From the NCBI RefSeq assembly GCF_002775205.1, contig NC_036461.1, positions 16,650,015-16,714,014 on the forward strand: a stretch of DNA of 64,000 bases, read 5' to 3'. This stretch comes from Xiphophorus maculatus (taxonomy: Eukaryota; Chordata; Actinopteri; Cyprinodontiformes; Poeciliidae). The translations under genes and the position numbers were made by a program. Shown here in pieces: positions 44,288 through 56,759 of the stretch. Positions within the stretch are counted from its first letter, which is position 1; each line of letters begins with the position of its first letter. The notes under the pieces were generated by a model. That model did no database searches and had not been told where the DNA came from. It was given only the letters and a program-made list of their open reading frames with translations.

Positions 44288-46496
44288 ATGAATTAAGTTT
44301 CAACATGAGCCAGTTTACCGCAGTAGAGTGGAGAAAGAACTGACAGTCTGTTGTCTCTTCTATATGCGTTTTAAAGTTGCTTTGCTGAGCTCAGATGAAA
44401 TGCTGCTGGAACTCGTTATATGTCTGCCATGCCTGAAAGCAGAAGCACAATACAGGCAAACAGATACACACAACTATACAAACCCATACACCTGAAAACA
44501 CCCCTGGTTGACATGAAAACCGGTCATTTGAATAGACTTTACTTTCTGTTTTTGTGTATTTTCCCTGTGAGCCTCTCTGGCTAAATAGAAAGAGTAGTTA
44601 TCTTGCAATTAGAAATGCCAATAGACTATTTAGATACAGTGTTGTCTAGACATTCTCATTCAGTAATGCTAACTGACTATAGTGACTGTTTCTGATCCTA
44701 AATTATAGAAATCTAAACCAAATCTTGAACTACATCAACATTCATTCATTTCAAGCACACCTTTTCTGTGAAATATAAAGGAATAAAGAACAGACAAATG
44801 AATCTCCTGCCTTCGATGATACGACAGAGAAACTTGTTAACTTCACGACGAAGAGCTTACATAAGGGGAAAAATTATAAGAGTCAAAACCAGTTGTTGGG
44901 GTAAAATGAAAACATAACATCAAAAATGCTACAAATGATATCCAAATGCTAAATGTCAGTATGTCTTCAGAAAAATAAACAGAAAATAAGACAGGTCTAA
45001 TAACTCTCTTTAAAAGTTTAAGTTATCCCATAAACCGCAGCATTTCGTTAACTTATTTCGTCATGGCTGGTGAGGCATGAAGCCTAACCCATGATGGATT
45101 AATCCTAACCCTGCACCATGTCATCTCATGGCTGCTAGGACAGCACTCACCCAACCAGTTCTTATCTCATCTCATGGCTGCTAGGACAGCAGTCACCCAA
45201 CCTGATCTGAATTCCTCTTCAATTCACAGAAACAGGCTCAGGAGACAAATCTGTTTACTTTCATACTGGCTACAGGTTTGTGCAATTCAACACTTTTGTT
45301 TAATGAGGAGTAAAACCAGCATGTGTAAAGATACACAATAATTTATGGATAACTATATTCATATCTGGTGTGTTATAATGCATTGGAAACAAGCTGAAGT
45401 TAACTTTAACTGAGAAAAGGCTGCAAATATCTTTTTCATCAGGTGAAGTATCTTGACAAACAGAAAACGACATTTTTGTTGTGCACTAAAGTAGAACAGG
45501 TGTAGTAATATTATTATACTATATGAACAGTATGATGCCAAATTTCTTCTTTAAATAAATAAAGTGAATAAATAATCTTCTGTATAGAAAAAAATCACCC
45601 CAAAAACATACGATTTTACAGGTGGATTTATTTAATTTACTGTTTAATTTTCTGTTGTCTGTTTCAAGCTGTTAATAAACACAATGTAAATATGAAGGAG
45701 AATTTCAATCAGGTAGCTCCACCTTGTATTCGTGTAGGGTGGGGCGTGGACAGTGAGGAGGATGTTTCATGGAAATCAAACAGAAATGACATTGTCGTTC
45801 CTGTTCCTCCAACTTTTGGTGTATCATCATAAGTCCAGACAACTCTCTGAGAAGCTGCCTTGATGTTCCTTGACTTTCCATTAAAGGTAAGAGAAAAAGT
45901 GGCACAGCTTCAAAATCCTACAAAATATATTTATCTTCTTTTCGTGTTTCCTAAAACACAGCAGAACTGCAGTAGATGCTTATGTTTTTTTCTAAGCTTG
46001 AAGCTGTTGCACTGAATGTCTCCATCATACATAGCTGCAAAGGATGTCAATATTTATGTGTGAACTGACTTACATGTGCTAATCAGTTGTGGATAACTTG
46101 CTTTCTATGGTAAATAATTTGACTATGTTGATAATTAAGCACTTTATAGATGCTGAAACATTAGCAAGTATATGGGTTTACTTAATAAAAGTGAAAATAA
46201 GAATGCACTTTGTTTGTGCAGTCTAACCGTCCTGGCAAATGAAAAGACATATTTGTGAAGACAAGAAGTCATTAATGCTGAATTGAGCGTGTTGTTTGAG
46301 CATGAGCTGGAGACAAACAGAGTTTTACCTTTACTATGTACATCTTTCTTTGTCATTATAGGTATGGATAACACGTGAGTTATAGTAGAATAATAGCTGC
46401 TTTTAAGTATAATGTAAGTCATATTTTTGTATCTAATGAAGCGCATTTGCACCTTTTACCGATGTTGTTAGGCTGGAAATCTCCACCAACAACACC
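44288..46496. other. Common noncoding spacer (unit 4)
   Basis: Matches 16570-18980 minus the hAT element. At about 46209 it skips the cassette, remnant and following spacer and resumes at sequence equivalent to 22267. At about 46437 a second deletion joins CTAATGA to GCGCATTTGCACC. No gene is supported. Confidence 0.6.
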
Positions 46497-46513
46497 ATAA
46501 TAATAATAATAAT
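46497..46513. repeat. (AAT)n microsatellite, copy 4
   Basis: Only about five units, the shortest allele of the four paralogous sites. Confidence 0.9.
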
Positions 46514-47286
46514 GTTTATCTTTTAGTCTGAAATGATGGATGTTTTCATATTAAGTATTTCATTGCAACCTTACTGAGTTCAGATTGAAGACAGCATGAA
46601 TGCCACATTTAGATGTGAAACATCTCAAGTGTGTGTTTTTTAGTGTGTCAAATGTTATGGCACATTATTGTGCAAACTGTCCTAGGAATAGGAAAAGTTG
46701 TAGCATTTTAATCAATGAGCCATGAAGTCTAAATTAGATTAAAACAACATGCAACTAACAAGTAACTAGGAATAAAAAATAAGATACTATAGTACAGTTT
46801 TAAACTAGTGCAGTTAAACCAGTTAGGCAGTGAGTGTGGACTTTTTATGACTACATAATTAAGCAGCGGTTTCAGATAAATACCTGAAACCAAAAACAAT
46901 TACCCTGTTCAGGTGATGCTGGGAAACTGATTTTCATAGTTTAACCCAGGATTAATGACTCTGGCATGCTATGAATTTGGTAATCAACAAGGTCCAACCA
47001 TCAGACCCACTTGCCATGACAGGGTCAAGAGGGAGCTAGTGTCTTTCTCCAGTGGTCCAAGGACGAGAGGCAGGGTACACACAAGTCCAATTAACCTAAC
47101 AGTCATGTACTTTTCATGGGTTAACCGACACCTTTGAGTTAATTGGGGGTGAACCTCAAACACAGTTTTCTTGCATAACATAAGAAAACTGTGCTACACA
47201 TAATTGGCTTGGCTGATATCTTACTGATGTCAGCAAGATATCAGTAAGAGCCACGCTCAAATAATTTTGTGCAAGTATGGACATGA
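46514..47286. other. Common noncoding spacer (unit 4, last part)
   Basis: Matches 22854-23620, including the CTGATATCTT inverted repeat near 47214. It ends at the CATGA target of the solo LTR. Confidence 0.6.
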
Positions 47287-47984
47287 TGTTGTGGATCTCC
47301 GGAGGACTGGAGGAGATTCCTGCAGCCTTCTCCACCAGGGGGCGTTCAGGAACATCGTGCTGGGCGTGGTCGGCGGATCCTACCGGCACACCTGCTGCCA
47401 CTTACCTTGTTGGGAGGAGTATTTCAGGAGGACATCGTCAACACTCTTGTGCCAGAGTGTTAGTTCGTAAATGGTAGATCCAGTTTTATTGCTGACCTCA
47501 GACCACCAGCTCTGTTCTAAAATTCTGCTCTTGTGGCCTCGCCTCAGGTTTCGTTGCCGCGGAGTTGCCGGCATTTCTGTCCGTCTGGATTCCCTGTGGC
47601 CGGAAGAATCATCGAGACCACACGACCTCATCCTCCTTGTTTCCCGAAGAGCCTGTCTCACCTGTCCGCCCTCCAACGCCGCCGTCGCCCGTCCTCTCTG
47701 CTCCAACCCCTGATCCACCGTGCTGCCTATCCCTCTGAGCTCCGCTTTATCCACCAGCAAGTAAGGCCTCGAACCGCTGAACTTCCGTTTCCCTCCCGTC
47801 ACTCTGTTCTCACTTCTGTGATCCTCTTCAGGAAGACCATTGGTCCGGTTCCGCCCTCCCGAGTGTCCCATCCTGGATGTTTTTTCACATTTTGCACTGT
47901 GTTTATAATAAATCACTGATCTTACTTTGGTCTCTCTAGTGTGTTCTGCGCATGTGGGTTAATCGAGTAAACCAAAACATGACA
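47287..47984 (+). mobile_element. Solo LTR, 698 bp
   Basis: It starts TGTTGTGG and ends ACATGACA, with a CATGA target duplication on both sides (47282-47286 and 47985-47989). Units 1-3 show the uninterrupted GGACATGATAGGAATG site. An AATAAA signal near 47908 supports plus orientation. Opposing 120-180-codon frames across it are GC-rich artefacts without domains. Confidence 0.87.
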
Positions 47985-47999
47985 CATGATAGGAATGTC

Positions 48000-48285
48000 A
48001 AACCATCACAGAGCTAATCAGGAAGGAGCAGTGTGACCCAGAAATGATCCAGATGAATGAGATGATGTATTTTGGTCGGAAAGGTGGGCAGATTGGCAAA
48101 AGAACAAAAGTCAAAGATCTTGTGAAGATGCAGGCTGAAGCTGCTAAGACAACGTGTCCTGTACCAACATTGGTTGAAAAGGACATTGGTTCTGGTGCAA
48201 ATGGGATAAAACAACATTTACCCTAAACATACAACCAAAGGACTTGAAGAAAACAAAATAAATGTTTTAGAATGGCCATCACAAA
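48000..48285 (+). pseudogene. Tc1-type remnant before FUT-D
   Basis: Equivalent to 35708-35996 and ending at the same GAATGGCCATCACAA point. Confidence 0.5.
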
Positions 48286-48503
48286 TAAATCAAAATAAAT
48301 AAAATGTGCTAAATCTGTTATTTTCTGTTTTCCGTTTCCATGCTCACCTGAAGGTGGCATCATTAAGAAGACCTGCAGATTTAAGATCAACGCAGATCAT
48401 CAAGGACACATTTTCTTGACTTTAAAACCAACGGAGCGTCTCTGAGTGCTGGCCAACAGATTTGTTGGATTAGCACAGATTCATAGTTTGTTTGGATCTA
48501 GAC

Positions 48504-49608
48504 ATGGAGCTAACAGGTCTGTATGCAAAGTGATTAAAGAAGCTTTTCTTTTTTGAATTTATGTGAAAATAGGGTAAATATTGAATGTAGCTGTTTTTTT
48601 AGTTATGTTAAAAATGAATTATTTTGTATAAGAACCTGCAGTAATCAAGAACAAATTGAGGAATATTGACAATGAATAATTTTCATGTTTTTTCTTGTTT
48701 CTGTGCCCTTCTTAGGACAGAGCAAACCATTGGGATCTTTTCACAAAATCCTCAGACTGGTTATGTTCAGTGTTTTTATTCTTGGATGTATTGTGACTGC
48801 CTTTTTCATGTACTATAAACCATCCCCCACTTTGTTAAACCATCTATTAGAGTCATCAGATTGCACAAAGAACATCCAGCATGTTGATACCGCAACCAAT
48901 GACAAAAACATGACTATAGTTCTTCTTTGGATGTGGCCCTTTGGTCAAACCTATGAAATGAACGTCTGCAGCTCTGCCTTAATATCGGACGGAGTCGTCA
49001 TCCATCACAGAGACATTGCTGGGGACCTGTCCAACTTGCCAAAATCACAGAGGCCTCCGTTCCAGAAATGGATCTGGATGAACTGGGAGTCGCCGACGCA
49101 TACAGCCCGACTTCCCGGGCTTAATAACTTGTTCAATCTGACTCTCAATTACCGTCGAGATTCCGACATTAAAGTGCCTTATGGGTTTCTTGTAACAGCA
49201 GATACTGTGGAGGACTTTGTACCACCAAGCAAAGACAAACTGGTCTGCTGGATGGTCAGCAACTGGAGCCCTAATCACGTGAGGTCAAAATATTACAATG
49301 AGTTTAAAAACCTTATTAACATACAAACGTTTGGACGTGCCTTTAACAACTACATCGCTGACAAAGATTACAACCCTATTATGGCCAGTTGTAAGTTTTA
49401 TTTGTCCTTTGAGAACTCAATCCACAAGGACTACATCACTGAAAAACTATACTTTCCCCTCTCTCTGGGCACAGTGCCAGTGGTTCTTGGCCCAACCAGA
49501 GAAAACTATGAGAACTTTGTTCCAAGAGATGCTTTTATCCATGTGGAAGATTTTAAGTCACCCAAAGAGCTGGCTGACTATCTGCTGACTATAGAAAGAA
49601 TCTTCTAG
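48504..49608 (+). pseudogene. FUT-D: disrupted alpha-1,3-fucosyltransferase 9-like
   Basis: Exon 1 is 48504-48516 and exon 2 begins at 48716 (acceptor AG at 48714-48715). The frame stays open to 49608, but FUT sequence stops at about 49585 (ELADYLL), and the last eight codons or fewer come from inverted spacer. The C-terminal ~55 residues, including the CKAC cysteines, are missing. An in-frame 45-bp deletion near 48981 removes the NIEGCFITADRKFYN part. MNWESPTHT, DSDIKVPYG and FENSIHKDYITEK are intact, and several residues (PTHT, VPYGFL) match human FUT9 better than the other copies. A truncated protein is possible, but activity is doubtful. Confidence 0.85.
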
Positions 49609-50219
49609 TGAATTTTCATCTTTCCTTCTTTACCTCCAATTGCAGACAAGAAATAAGGAAGGAACACATCTAAGGTGACTGCTTGGAGAGCGGCTGTGTC
49701 TGTCTGAATCTTTTTGGCAATTCAAACTCAGGACAATACGAATCAAGAGGTGGGCCTACCTGATTGGAAACTCCTATATTATTATATTTATTTCCTTGAT
49801 TCAAAATTGTTCACATTAGCCTTTTAGTTTTTCAATAGATCATTATTTTAAGTGCAGTAACATAAAAACAAACTGTATTAAGGAACAATAAGATGAAAGT
49901 TACGTTTACTTGTAAATACTAAACTTGGTCAGTTTCCATTTTGCAGCCAGGACACGACAAAACATCCTCTGGCAATTTACGCCTCACAATTTGTGTTTTG
50001 ACACAGCTAAATTATTATTATGCTTTATAAATGTTTTTTAAGTTGGAAAAAATACTTTTATCATCAAACTCACTGACCTATTCCCTCAACTAGATTAATG
50101 AAGTCTAATCTTCCAAAAGCAAAACAATAAAAAGAACAAAGGACAAATAAGAATAAAGACCATAAACAATAAAATGATGCAATGATGCCACATGAACCGC
50201 AAGTGTAAAAATGATAGCT
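49586..50219 (-). repeat. Inverted spacer segment splitting the FUT-D region
   Basis: Reverse complement of sequence like 9818-10455 in unit 1, including the region equivalent to GGAGTTTCCAATCAGGTAGG. It lacks the ~1.4 kb that units 2 and 3 have at this point. It lies between FUT-D's broken 3-prime end and a second copy of the FUT C-terminus. The flanking joins show short shared sequence (CTGACTATAGAAAG, GTTTTATTTGTCC). Confidence 0.85.
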
Positions 50220-50583
50220 GTTTTATTTGTCCTTTGAGAACTCAATCCACAAGGACTACATCACTGAAAAACTATACTTTCCCCTCTCTCTGGGCACAGT
50301 GCCAGTGGTTCTTGGCACAACCAGAGAAAACTATGAGAACTTTGTTCCAAGAGATACTTTTATCCATGTGGATGATTTTAAGTCACCCAAAGAGCTGGCT
50401 GACTATCTGCTTCTTCTGGACAAGAACGAAGAACTGTACCTTGGGTACTTTAAATGGAGACGGCACTTTAAAGTAAATGTAGTCAAGTTCTGGGCAGAGC
50501 ACACATGTAAGGCTTGTGATTACCTGAGACAGAAGAACGAATACAAAGCATTTAATAACCTTAATAAATGGTTCTGGGGCTGA
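50220..50583 (+). pseudogene. FUT-E: C-terminal FUT fragment
   Basis: Encodes the last ~119 residues of a FUT9-like enzyme, from YLSFENSIHKDYITEK to NLNKWFWG followed by TGA. The first ~50 codons repeat sequence already in FUT-D; the rest supplies the C-terminus that FUT-D lacks. It has private changes (VVKFW, QKNEYKAF, WFWG), and WFW matches the FUT9 terminus. No start or membrane anchor, so it is not expressed alone as an enzyme. Confidence 0.88.
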
Positions 50584-52020
50584 TGGACTATGCAGCACTC
50601 ATCACCTCTTTATAATGTGGTACTCAGCACTTAGAGAAAAGTCAAACTGATAATTTAATGGAATATTTACATAAAGAATGCAAGTAAGCAAAAGTGAAAA
50701 GGAATGTAAAGTTAAACGTGAAGGTAATTTTTTATTTTTGGGAACAATGTTTGTACTTTCTTTAGATTATATTTTTACATGTTTTTAAGTCAGATTTGCA
50801 TCTTTAATGCAGGAGATATGTCTCTGTTCAGTGTGTGAAGAAATATTGAAGCCACTTTCATAATTGTGCACATTTTGTGATAAGGAGAGCTGGATTGTTA
50901 ACTGATCAATCAATCAATGATAAGTGAATGGGATTTTGTTTACATAGTCCTTAGATAGTCTTATTATTTGCTCAAATTTGTTTCCTCATATGTGAACGAC
51001 ATTGCTTTTTGTAACCACAAGGCAAAAACCAGCAATTCTAAGATATCTGATACCTTTAAGGTAATAAAAAAAACTTTCACTAGTCTAGAATTGATCAATA
51101 GTAAATGGTGTGTAATCCTTAAATATAGATTAATCCATTGTCCAGCAGTACATGAAAAGTTGAAAAGCCTCTCAAAATCCTTCTTTATACTTAAAATATT
51201 GTTTAGTAAAGGGTGTTCTTTCAGCATTTTAATTTACATTTGAATTAAAAGTTAACGTCATAACTGACAGAGAAAGCAGATCAGGTAAAACATGCACCAA
51301 AGTGTTTCTAACATCTCTGTAATGCGAAAAATATTTACCTGAATTGAAACTGAAGATCCCAGCAGTGGGCAGAACTTAACACAATATCATTGTTTGGTTA
51401 GAAGATGCACTTCTTTTCTACAAGGGTCCGGTCCTTATCCAGTGTGATGAAGATGCGACTGGATTTTTGAAGAAACAAATTGTGATGTATATATTTTTAA
51501 TATTCAAATTTTATTATAAGAGTGTGGAAAGCAAACGGAGCTGGGATGTAACTTTGTTGGTGATTCTTTATACAATTAAGAGGTTTTAGGTAAAAACTGA
51601 GATACACTTTAGTGGAAAAACAAACCACAGGCACTGCTAGTAGCATCAGAGCATGAGGTATTTTTTGTATTAAATGCAGATGGCAGTCTGCTTTCATTAC
51701 CTTATTGAGGAACTTGTGCCAAAATGAGCTACAGATTTTGGCCGGTCCAACATAAACTTTTGTTTACAGTTCTTCCTGTATAAAAACAAAGTGTCGTCAG
51801 TGTGTTTGGAAATTCAGGGAAAATATACTGTATTTTTTCTACCTTTTGTGGGTTTTGTATATTGTTAGATGTGCTCTGACTGTGTATGTGTATGTGAACG
51901 GAAAAATGAAGTGAATAAAGGTATGGGTAAATGAGCAAACTTGAATAAATGAAGAGTCTGGTCCTTTTAAAGCAAACATTAACATGTAAAACTGAGTTGA
52001 AACCAGATTTTTACATACAC
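50584..52020. other. Diverged FUT 3-prime flank
   Basis: AT-rich. It begins with TGATGGACTATGCAGCACTC as in other copies but quickly diverges. No coding region supported. Confidence 0.5.
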
Positions 52021-52024
52021 AGGA

Positions 52025-52085
52025 CAATTCAGTTCAATTGAGTTTATTTATGTAGTACCGAATCGCAGCAAATGTCAACAACCTT
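52025..52085 (-). mobile_element. Short LINE-tail-like repeat
   Basis: AGTTCAATTGAGTTTATTTATGTAGTACC (two overlapping motifs, TTCAATTGAGTTTATT and TTTATGTAGTACC) resembles the 3-prime ends of common fish retroposons. Too short to classify. Confidence 0.4.
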
Positions 52086-55000
52086 CACCGAACAGATTTT
52101 GTTTGTATACAGAAACAAAAAGCCAGCTGTATCGAGTGATATTGTAATAATCAGAGTTGTTTGTCAAGGACAGAAATACAGAGCTGAAGAAGCGAGAAGG
52201 ATAGTGAAATGGAAAATGGTAAATTACTTGACAATAGATAAGAGGCTGACTGGGAACCAGGTGCAGGGGTTTGAAGAGGCAGAACAGGCAGACTGAGAGA
52301 AGAAGACTAAACGATCTCCCACGCTTCATCTGAAGCGTTGACATCGGCTCTCGCTGACAGAGTCGCCATCTTGTTCCCTCACAGACACCAAGACCGGGTT
52401 GAACTATTTCACACAGAGCAGGCCTAAAGCCTTGATACTGCAAGTATTTTAAAAATTTAGATTAATGATAGGAAATTTCATAAAGCTGAACTCTAAGAAG
52501 AAGAAGAATTACTTTATTCATCCCAGCAGGGAAATTATTTCGCAGTTACAGCAAGAATTTTTTACACACAGATTAACACACACACGACGGGGGGAAATAA
52601 AAAGATTTATTTCCATCCACGGTTGAAATCATTTTTTGCAAATATCTTGTCCTGATGATGGAAGAGTCCAATCACTATGCAATACCTTCTCCAGAACATC
52701 AAACTTTCTCAATGGGGTGACCGGTCCATTTGGGAAAATGATGTCAGACTTTTCCTGAACTTTTCTTTCACAATTTCAGCTTGAAGAACCTCAGCATCTC
52801 ATGTCATCAGGGAAGAAACGATCCATCAATAGTGTCACAGACCAACCAGCTTTTCACCAGGTATAGAAACATATTCTCCATTTATTTTCCCAAAATTTGT
52901 CAACAAAAATCCACCAAAAGCAAACCTCAAGTATCTAGAAAAATGGACCCAAAAGAAAGTATCAAGTAAGAATAACAAACAAGAACTGATCTCACACAAT
53001 GAATACAAAAGGGAATTTGTACACAAAGGCTAGCCTAAACGAAACAATAAACAGCTAATTCAAACCAACAAATTAAAACTATAACACAAATGTGGAGACA
53101 AAATCAGTTTTGGTCAAATCAGGACTCAATAGGTCACATGAACTTCTTCCATTGCTCCAAGAGTTCAATCTTTATGCTCTCTTGCATTTGTTCCTGTTAC
53201 CTTCGCTAATTAGTGGTTTTCTTATTGTAAGCACATTTCTTATTGTTGCTCATTCCCATTTCACTTGACATTGTGCGTGACACTTCATGTGGAAATGCTC
53301 TTACTTTCACTATTAAACATAACCTTGAGTTCTAATGTTGTTTTTATCCAATCTGATATCTCCAAACACATTAGTAAGGTATGACGAACACGGCAACAGA
53401 GATAGCAACACTTCTCAAGAGGCTAATCAAGAACTGAAGCTACGAATCCTCCAGGCTTTATGCAACGAGTCCACTGGGGGGCAACTCTCACCAGGGAGAA
53501 AAGCTATTACATGTCTTACCTTACACCACAACTTTTTCAGAGACTAGGTTCATGCAAATTACACAAATCTGCTCAGCATGGTGATTGGACATATTCTCTT
53601 AAGTTTTTTCTGTATTTTGAGATTTTTTATGACAAAATGAGATCTTGTTCATAAAACCTTAAATTTAAGAGGATTACCCCCTCCTTAACAGGTGTTGTTT
53701 TTTGTGCTTCCTGTATTGTTGCTTTATTTAATATTTTGTTTTGATCATCCTCTCTTTTCTTTGAGGTCATGTGTTGCCATGGAGGCGCGCCCATGAGCAG
53801 TGCTGACTAGAACCTGGTGTTTCCAATCTACCTTATTGGGAAAGTCCATTGTTTGAGAAGGAGAGATGTATTTTTTATTTTTGCTTGGTCCCAGCTTGTT
53901 TTTGTTTTTGTTAAATTGTTAGTTGTAATTCTGTAAATATTTGTTTAGGAATATTGTTTGGCACAAATGTTTGTTCTTTCTTCTACCTGGAAATGTAATT
54001 GTTGTCTCCGCCCCTTAATTATTCCTGGCCATGCTTTAAAAGCCAGGTGGTTTGAATCAGGGGCGACTCCCTCCTGTTGTTTGGAATGCTTGTCAGTTTG
54101 AGAATTGTAGTGTAATGTCCAAAGAACTGCATAAAAATCAAAGATTTAGAGCTGGGCTTTGTCTTATTTTTGATTGCAAACCAGCAATCTCCTAGTGCTC
54201 AAGCATTATAATACATGATCCAAAGAGCTAATTTGAAGGAAGTTGCATAAAAAGAAATATCTGAATAAATTCTCTCATTATTTTAACTTTTCTTTGTGAC
54301 AAATAAAATCTTTTTTTTATTCTAACTGAGCTACAACAGGAAACCAATTTTAAAAAGGATGAGGGACTAACTACACTGAACTTAAATGTTCCTCTAAAGA
54401 TGTGTTAAGTCAAACGTCACTGCTACAGAATAAAAGAAAATGACATGCAAATCCAGCTGCCTGTAGTATTCACTTGACCTTGTAGGGGCAGACAAACAAA
54501 TCCATATTGGTTTTGTGTTGAGGACCCTGAAACTGGTGGGCTTCTATGACATATTCAATTTCAACTTGTATAATTTATAGTTTATGTAGCAAAACAAATC
54601 CAAGCTGATTTAGACATTTTTCAAATGTCTGCACAGTATTAATCATCAAAGTTCCTGAAAGGATTACTGACCATTTTGTCATATTCCATTCAGCATAATT
54701 AATCATCTCAACTTTATTAACCCGACTTGGACACGTTTGGCAACCTTTGTGCTCACCTGTGCTACCTGGACTTCTCTGTGCTCTTCTTTGCGCATCATTA
54801 AACTACAATTGTTCACTACACCCTGTTTCCACCGTGTCTACTTCACCACCAAACTCTACAAACTCCATTCCTACAAGTCGCCAGTGTTGTCACGCATTCA
54901 GAAGCACACACCCTTTTGTTGAGGACTGCAGGGAATTGGGATGAGTTAGTAAAGACACTCACAAGGCCTTGCTGAAGGGATTTATGGTTTTGTGAGATTG

Positions 55001-56755
55001 CAGACTGAAATGATTGTACATCCTTGCCTCCTGCAGCCCCCTGTGCGACTATCCTGTTCAGCTGAAAATACTGTGTTGAAAGCAAGCCCTCCATATGGCA
55101 GCAGAGCACAGAGGGCTTCAGAAGGACAGGTTTGTGTGACTCCTCTCATTAACTACTAAAGCTGCCCCTCATTCCAGCCTGATGGGAGCCACTTATGTTA
55201 TCATCACCATGCCAACCAGCTGTCAGCTTTGGTGCAGCAAAGCTTTTGCACTTCACACAGATGCGTCTGTGTCATGCTGATCTCTCACCCTACCGCAAAG
55301 GAGTCACCACAGTCGACGCTTTTCTTCTCTGGGATGGCCTGATTTAGGCAAAAAGGAGCAGCTGACACCTTATTGTAAAGCTTGAATAAATTAAGAGGAC
55401 ATCCGAGTCCAGGTCAAATAAAGGTCTATTTACTGGACCTAGACAGTCTGCATACAAAATCTGTTGGCAGCTGCACACTGGCTGAGTTCAGGCGATTGAC
55501 AGACAAAAAGAAACATGCAAAATCAGCAGCCCCTTTTGCTCAGTGAGGTTGGCACCACCAGCTGTGCAGGTTAATATTACAAGAGGCTGATTGTTCTGCG
55601 GACGAAAATCACAAACAAGAGCACCCATGTAGGTTACTGTGTAAAAGTTATCACATGATAATCTGCTTTGTTGACATGCCATGTATTTTACATGACTTAA
55701 CTTGCAAATCCATGTTGATTTTTATGTGATGGGGAAATATAGGTCACTCCCTCTTTGCTTCGATGTCACATGATGACAGATGTGCAACAGCAAAAGATTA
55801 GGAGACACAATGTCGCAGTTGTCATGTAGTCGCTTCAGGGGTTTTTTAAACGTCTGCACGGCTTTTGTGCTCATCAATCACTCATCTAGACACCAGAAGA
55901 AGAGAGGATTTCATACGCTGATAATTTAATCTAAATCATCATGTAGCTCTGTGTAATCCAGAGAATCTGTCCACTTCGTGATAAAAAAACAGACATCTCG
56001 AGTAGGAAACGACTTCAGGTCAGATACAGTTATTGTGCTGAAAGTCTTGCGTAACATGCTTGATGTGGGTCAAAAATAACTTAGCCCTGCGCCTTGGAGG
56101 TTGGAAGATGCAACCCACATGCAGTGCAGAACCGTGTTCCAGTATCACAGGCTGATCCAAGAAAAGGGTTACAGTCGTTACCAGTGGGTAAGTCCAGATA
56201 CTTCTCTTTACGAGGGGTTGTGCTGAAGTAAATGTCAGATGAAGACACAGGGGAACAGAGTTCATCCTCAAAGAATTGCATTCCTCGCTGCCTCATCCTT
56301 CTCGCTGACCTCCCCGTGTTCATCTGTGAGGGATTAGGCTTGTGGTTTTCCCAAGCTATTTTGGACTCCACAGCCCACCCCCATATTATTGTTGGAAAAC
56401 TGATACAGATGCATGTATCGGGTATCGACAGAAATTAGTTGTTCATCATCTTTGACGTGGATTTTTTCTTTTATTTTATTATGCAGCACACCAACACATT
56501 GTGTGGCAGATAACTATGAAGTGGAAGAAGAAATACATCTGGTTTAAAAGTCTTACAAATAAAAATCTGAAAATGACATTTGTATTTATCACTCCTGATT
56601 CAGTGCAACATTTCTATAGAAACAGAAAGGAAAACTGAAAGGTTTTCTCATACTTCTTCACAGAATATCTCAGTATAAGTCTGAAGAGTAAGAGGCCGTA
56701 CATGAACAGAAATTTTTCAGTCTTGAAAGATCCTCATTTAGAATTATATTCTGAA
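52086..56755. other. Intergenic region between the FUT array and fhl5, left part
   Basis: Single-copy, AT-rich DNA without supported genes. It includes a TTTATTCATCCCAGCAGGGAA retroposon-like tail near 52512 and an LTR-like stretch at about 53690-54210. Small frames of 60-120 codons have no recognisable domain. Confidence 0.5.
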
Positions 56756-56759
56756 TTTG

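Larger units (their letters stand above)
36008..48296 (+). repeat. Tandem unit 4 of the FUT array
   Basis: Contains FUT-C, the retroviral env remnant between two LTRs, a Tc1 MITE, Rex3, a LINE remnant, spacer, an AAT repeat, a solo LTR and a Tc1 remnant. It lacks the cassette and old FUT remnant: at about 46209 the spacer jumps to sequence equivalent to about 22267. Confidence 0.8.
48297..52020 (+). repeat. Tandem unit 5 (terminal, rearranged)
   Basis: Begins with the shared FUT 5-prime flank. Its 3-prime flank after 50583 is a diverged relative of the other flanks (for example GAATAAAGGTATGGGTAAATG near 51914, compare 5336). The terminal unit therefore keeps older sequence, while inner units were homogenised. 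Confidence 0.7.

Noticed and set aside
47380-47919. Overlapping ORFs of 128-178 codons on both strands
   Set aside because: They lie inside the 698-bp solo LTR and show no domain.
49586-50219. Inverted spacer as an intron of FUT-D
   Set aside because: FUT codons on both sides overlap by about 50 residues, so splicing would not give a normal enzyme, and no good donor-acceptor pair was seen.
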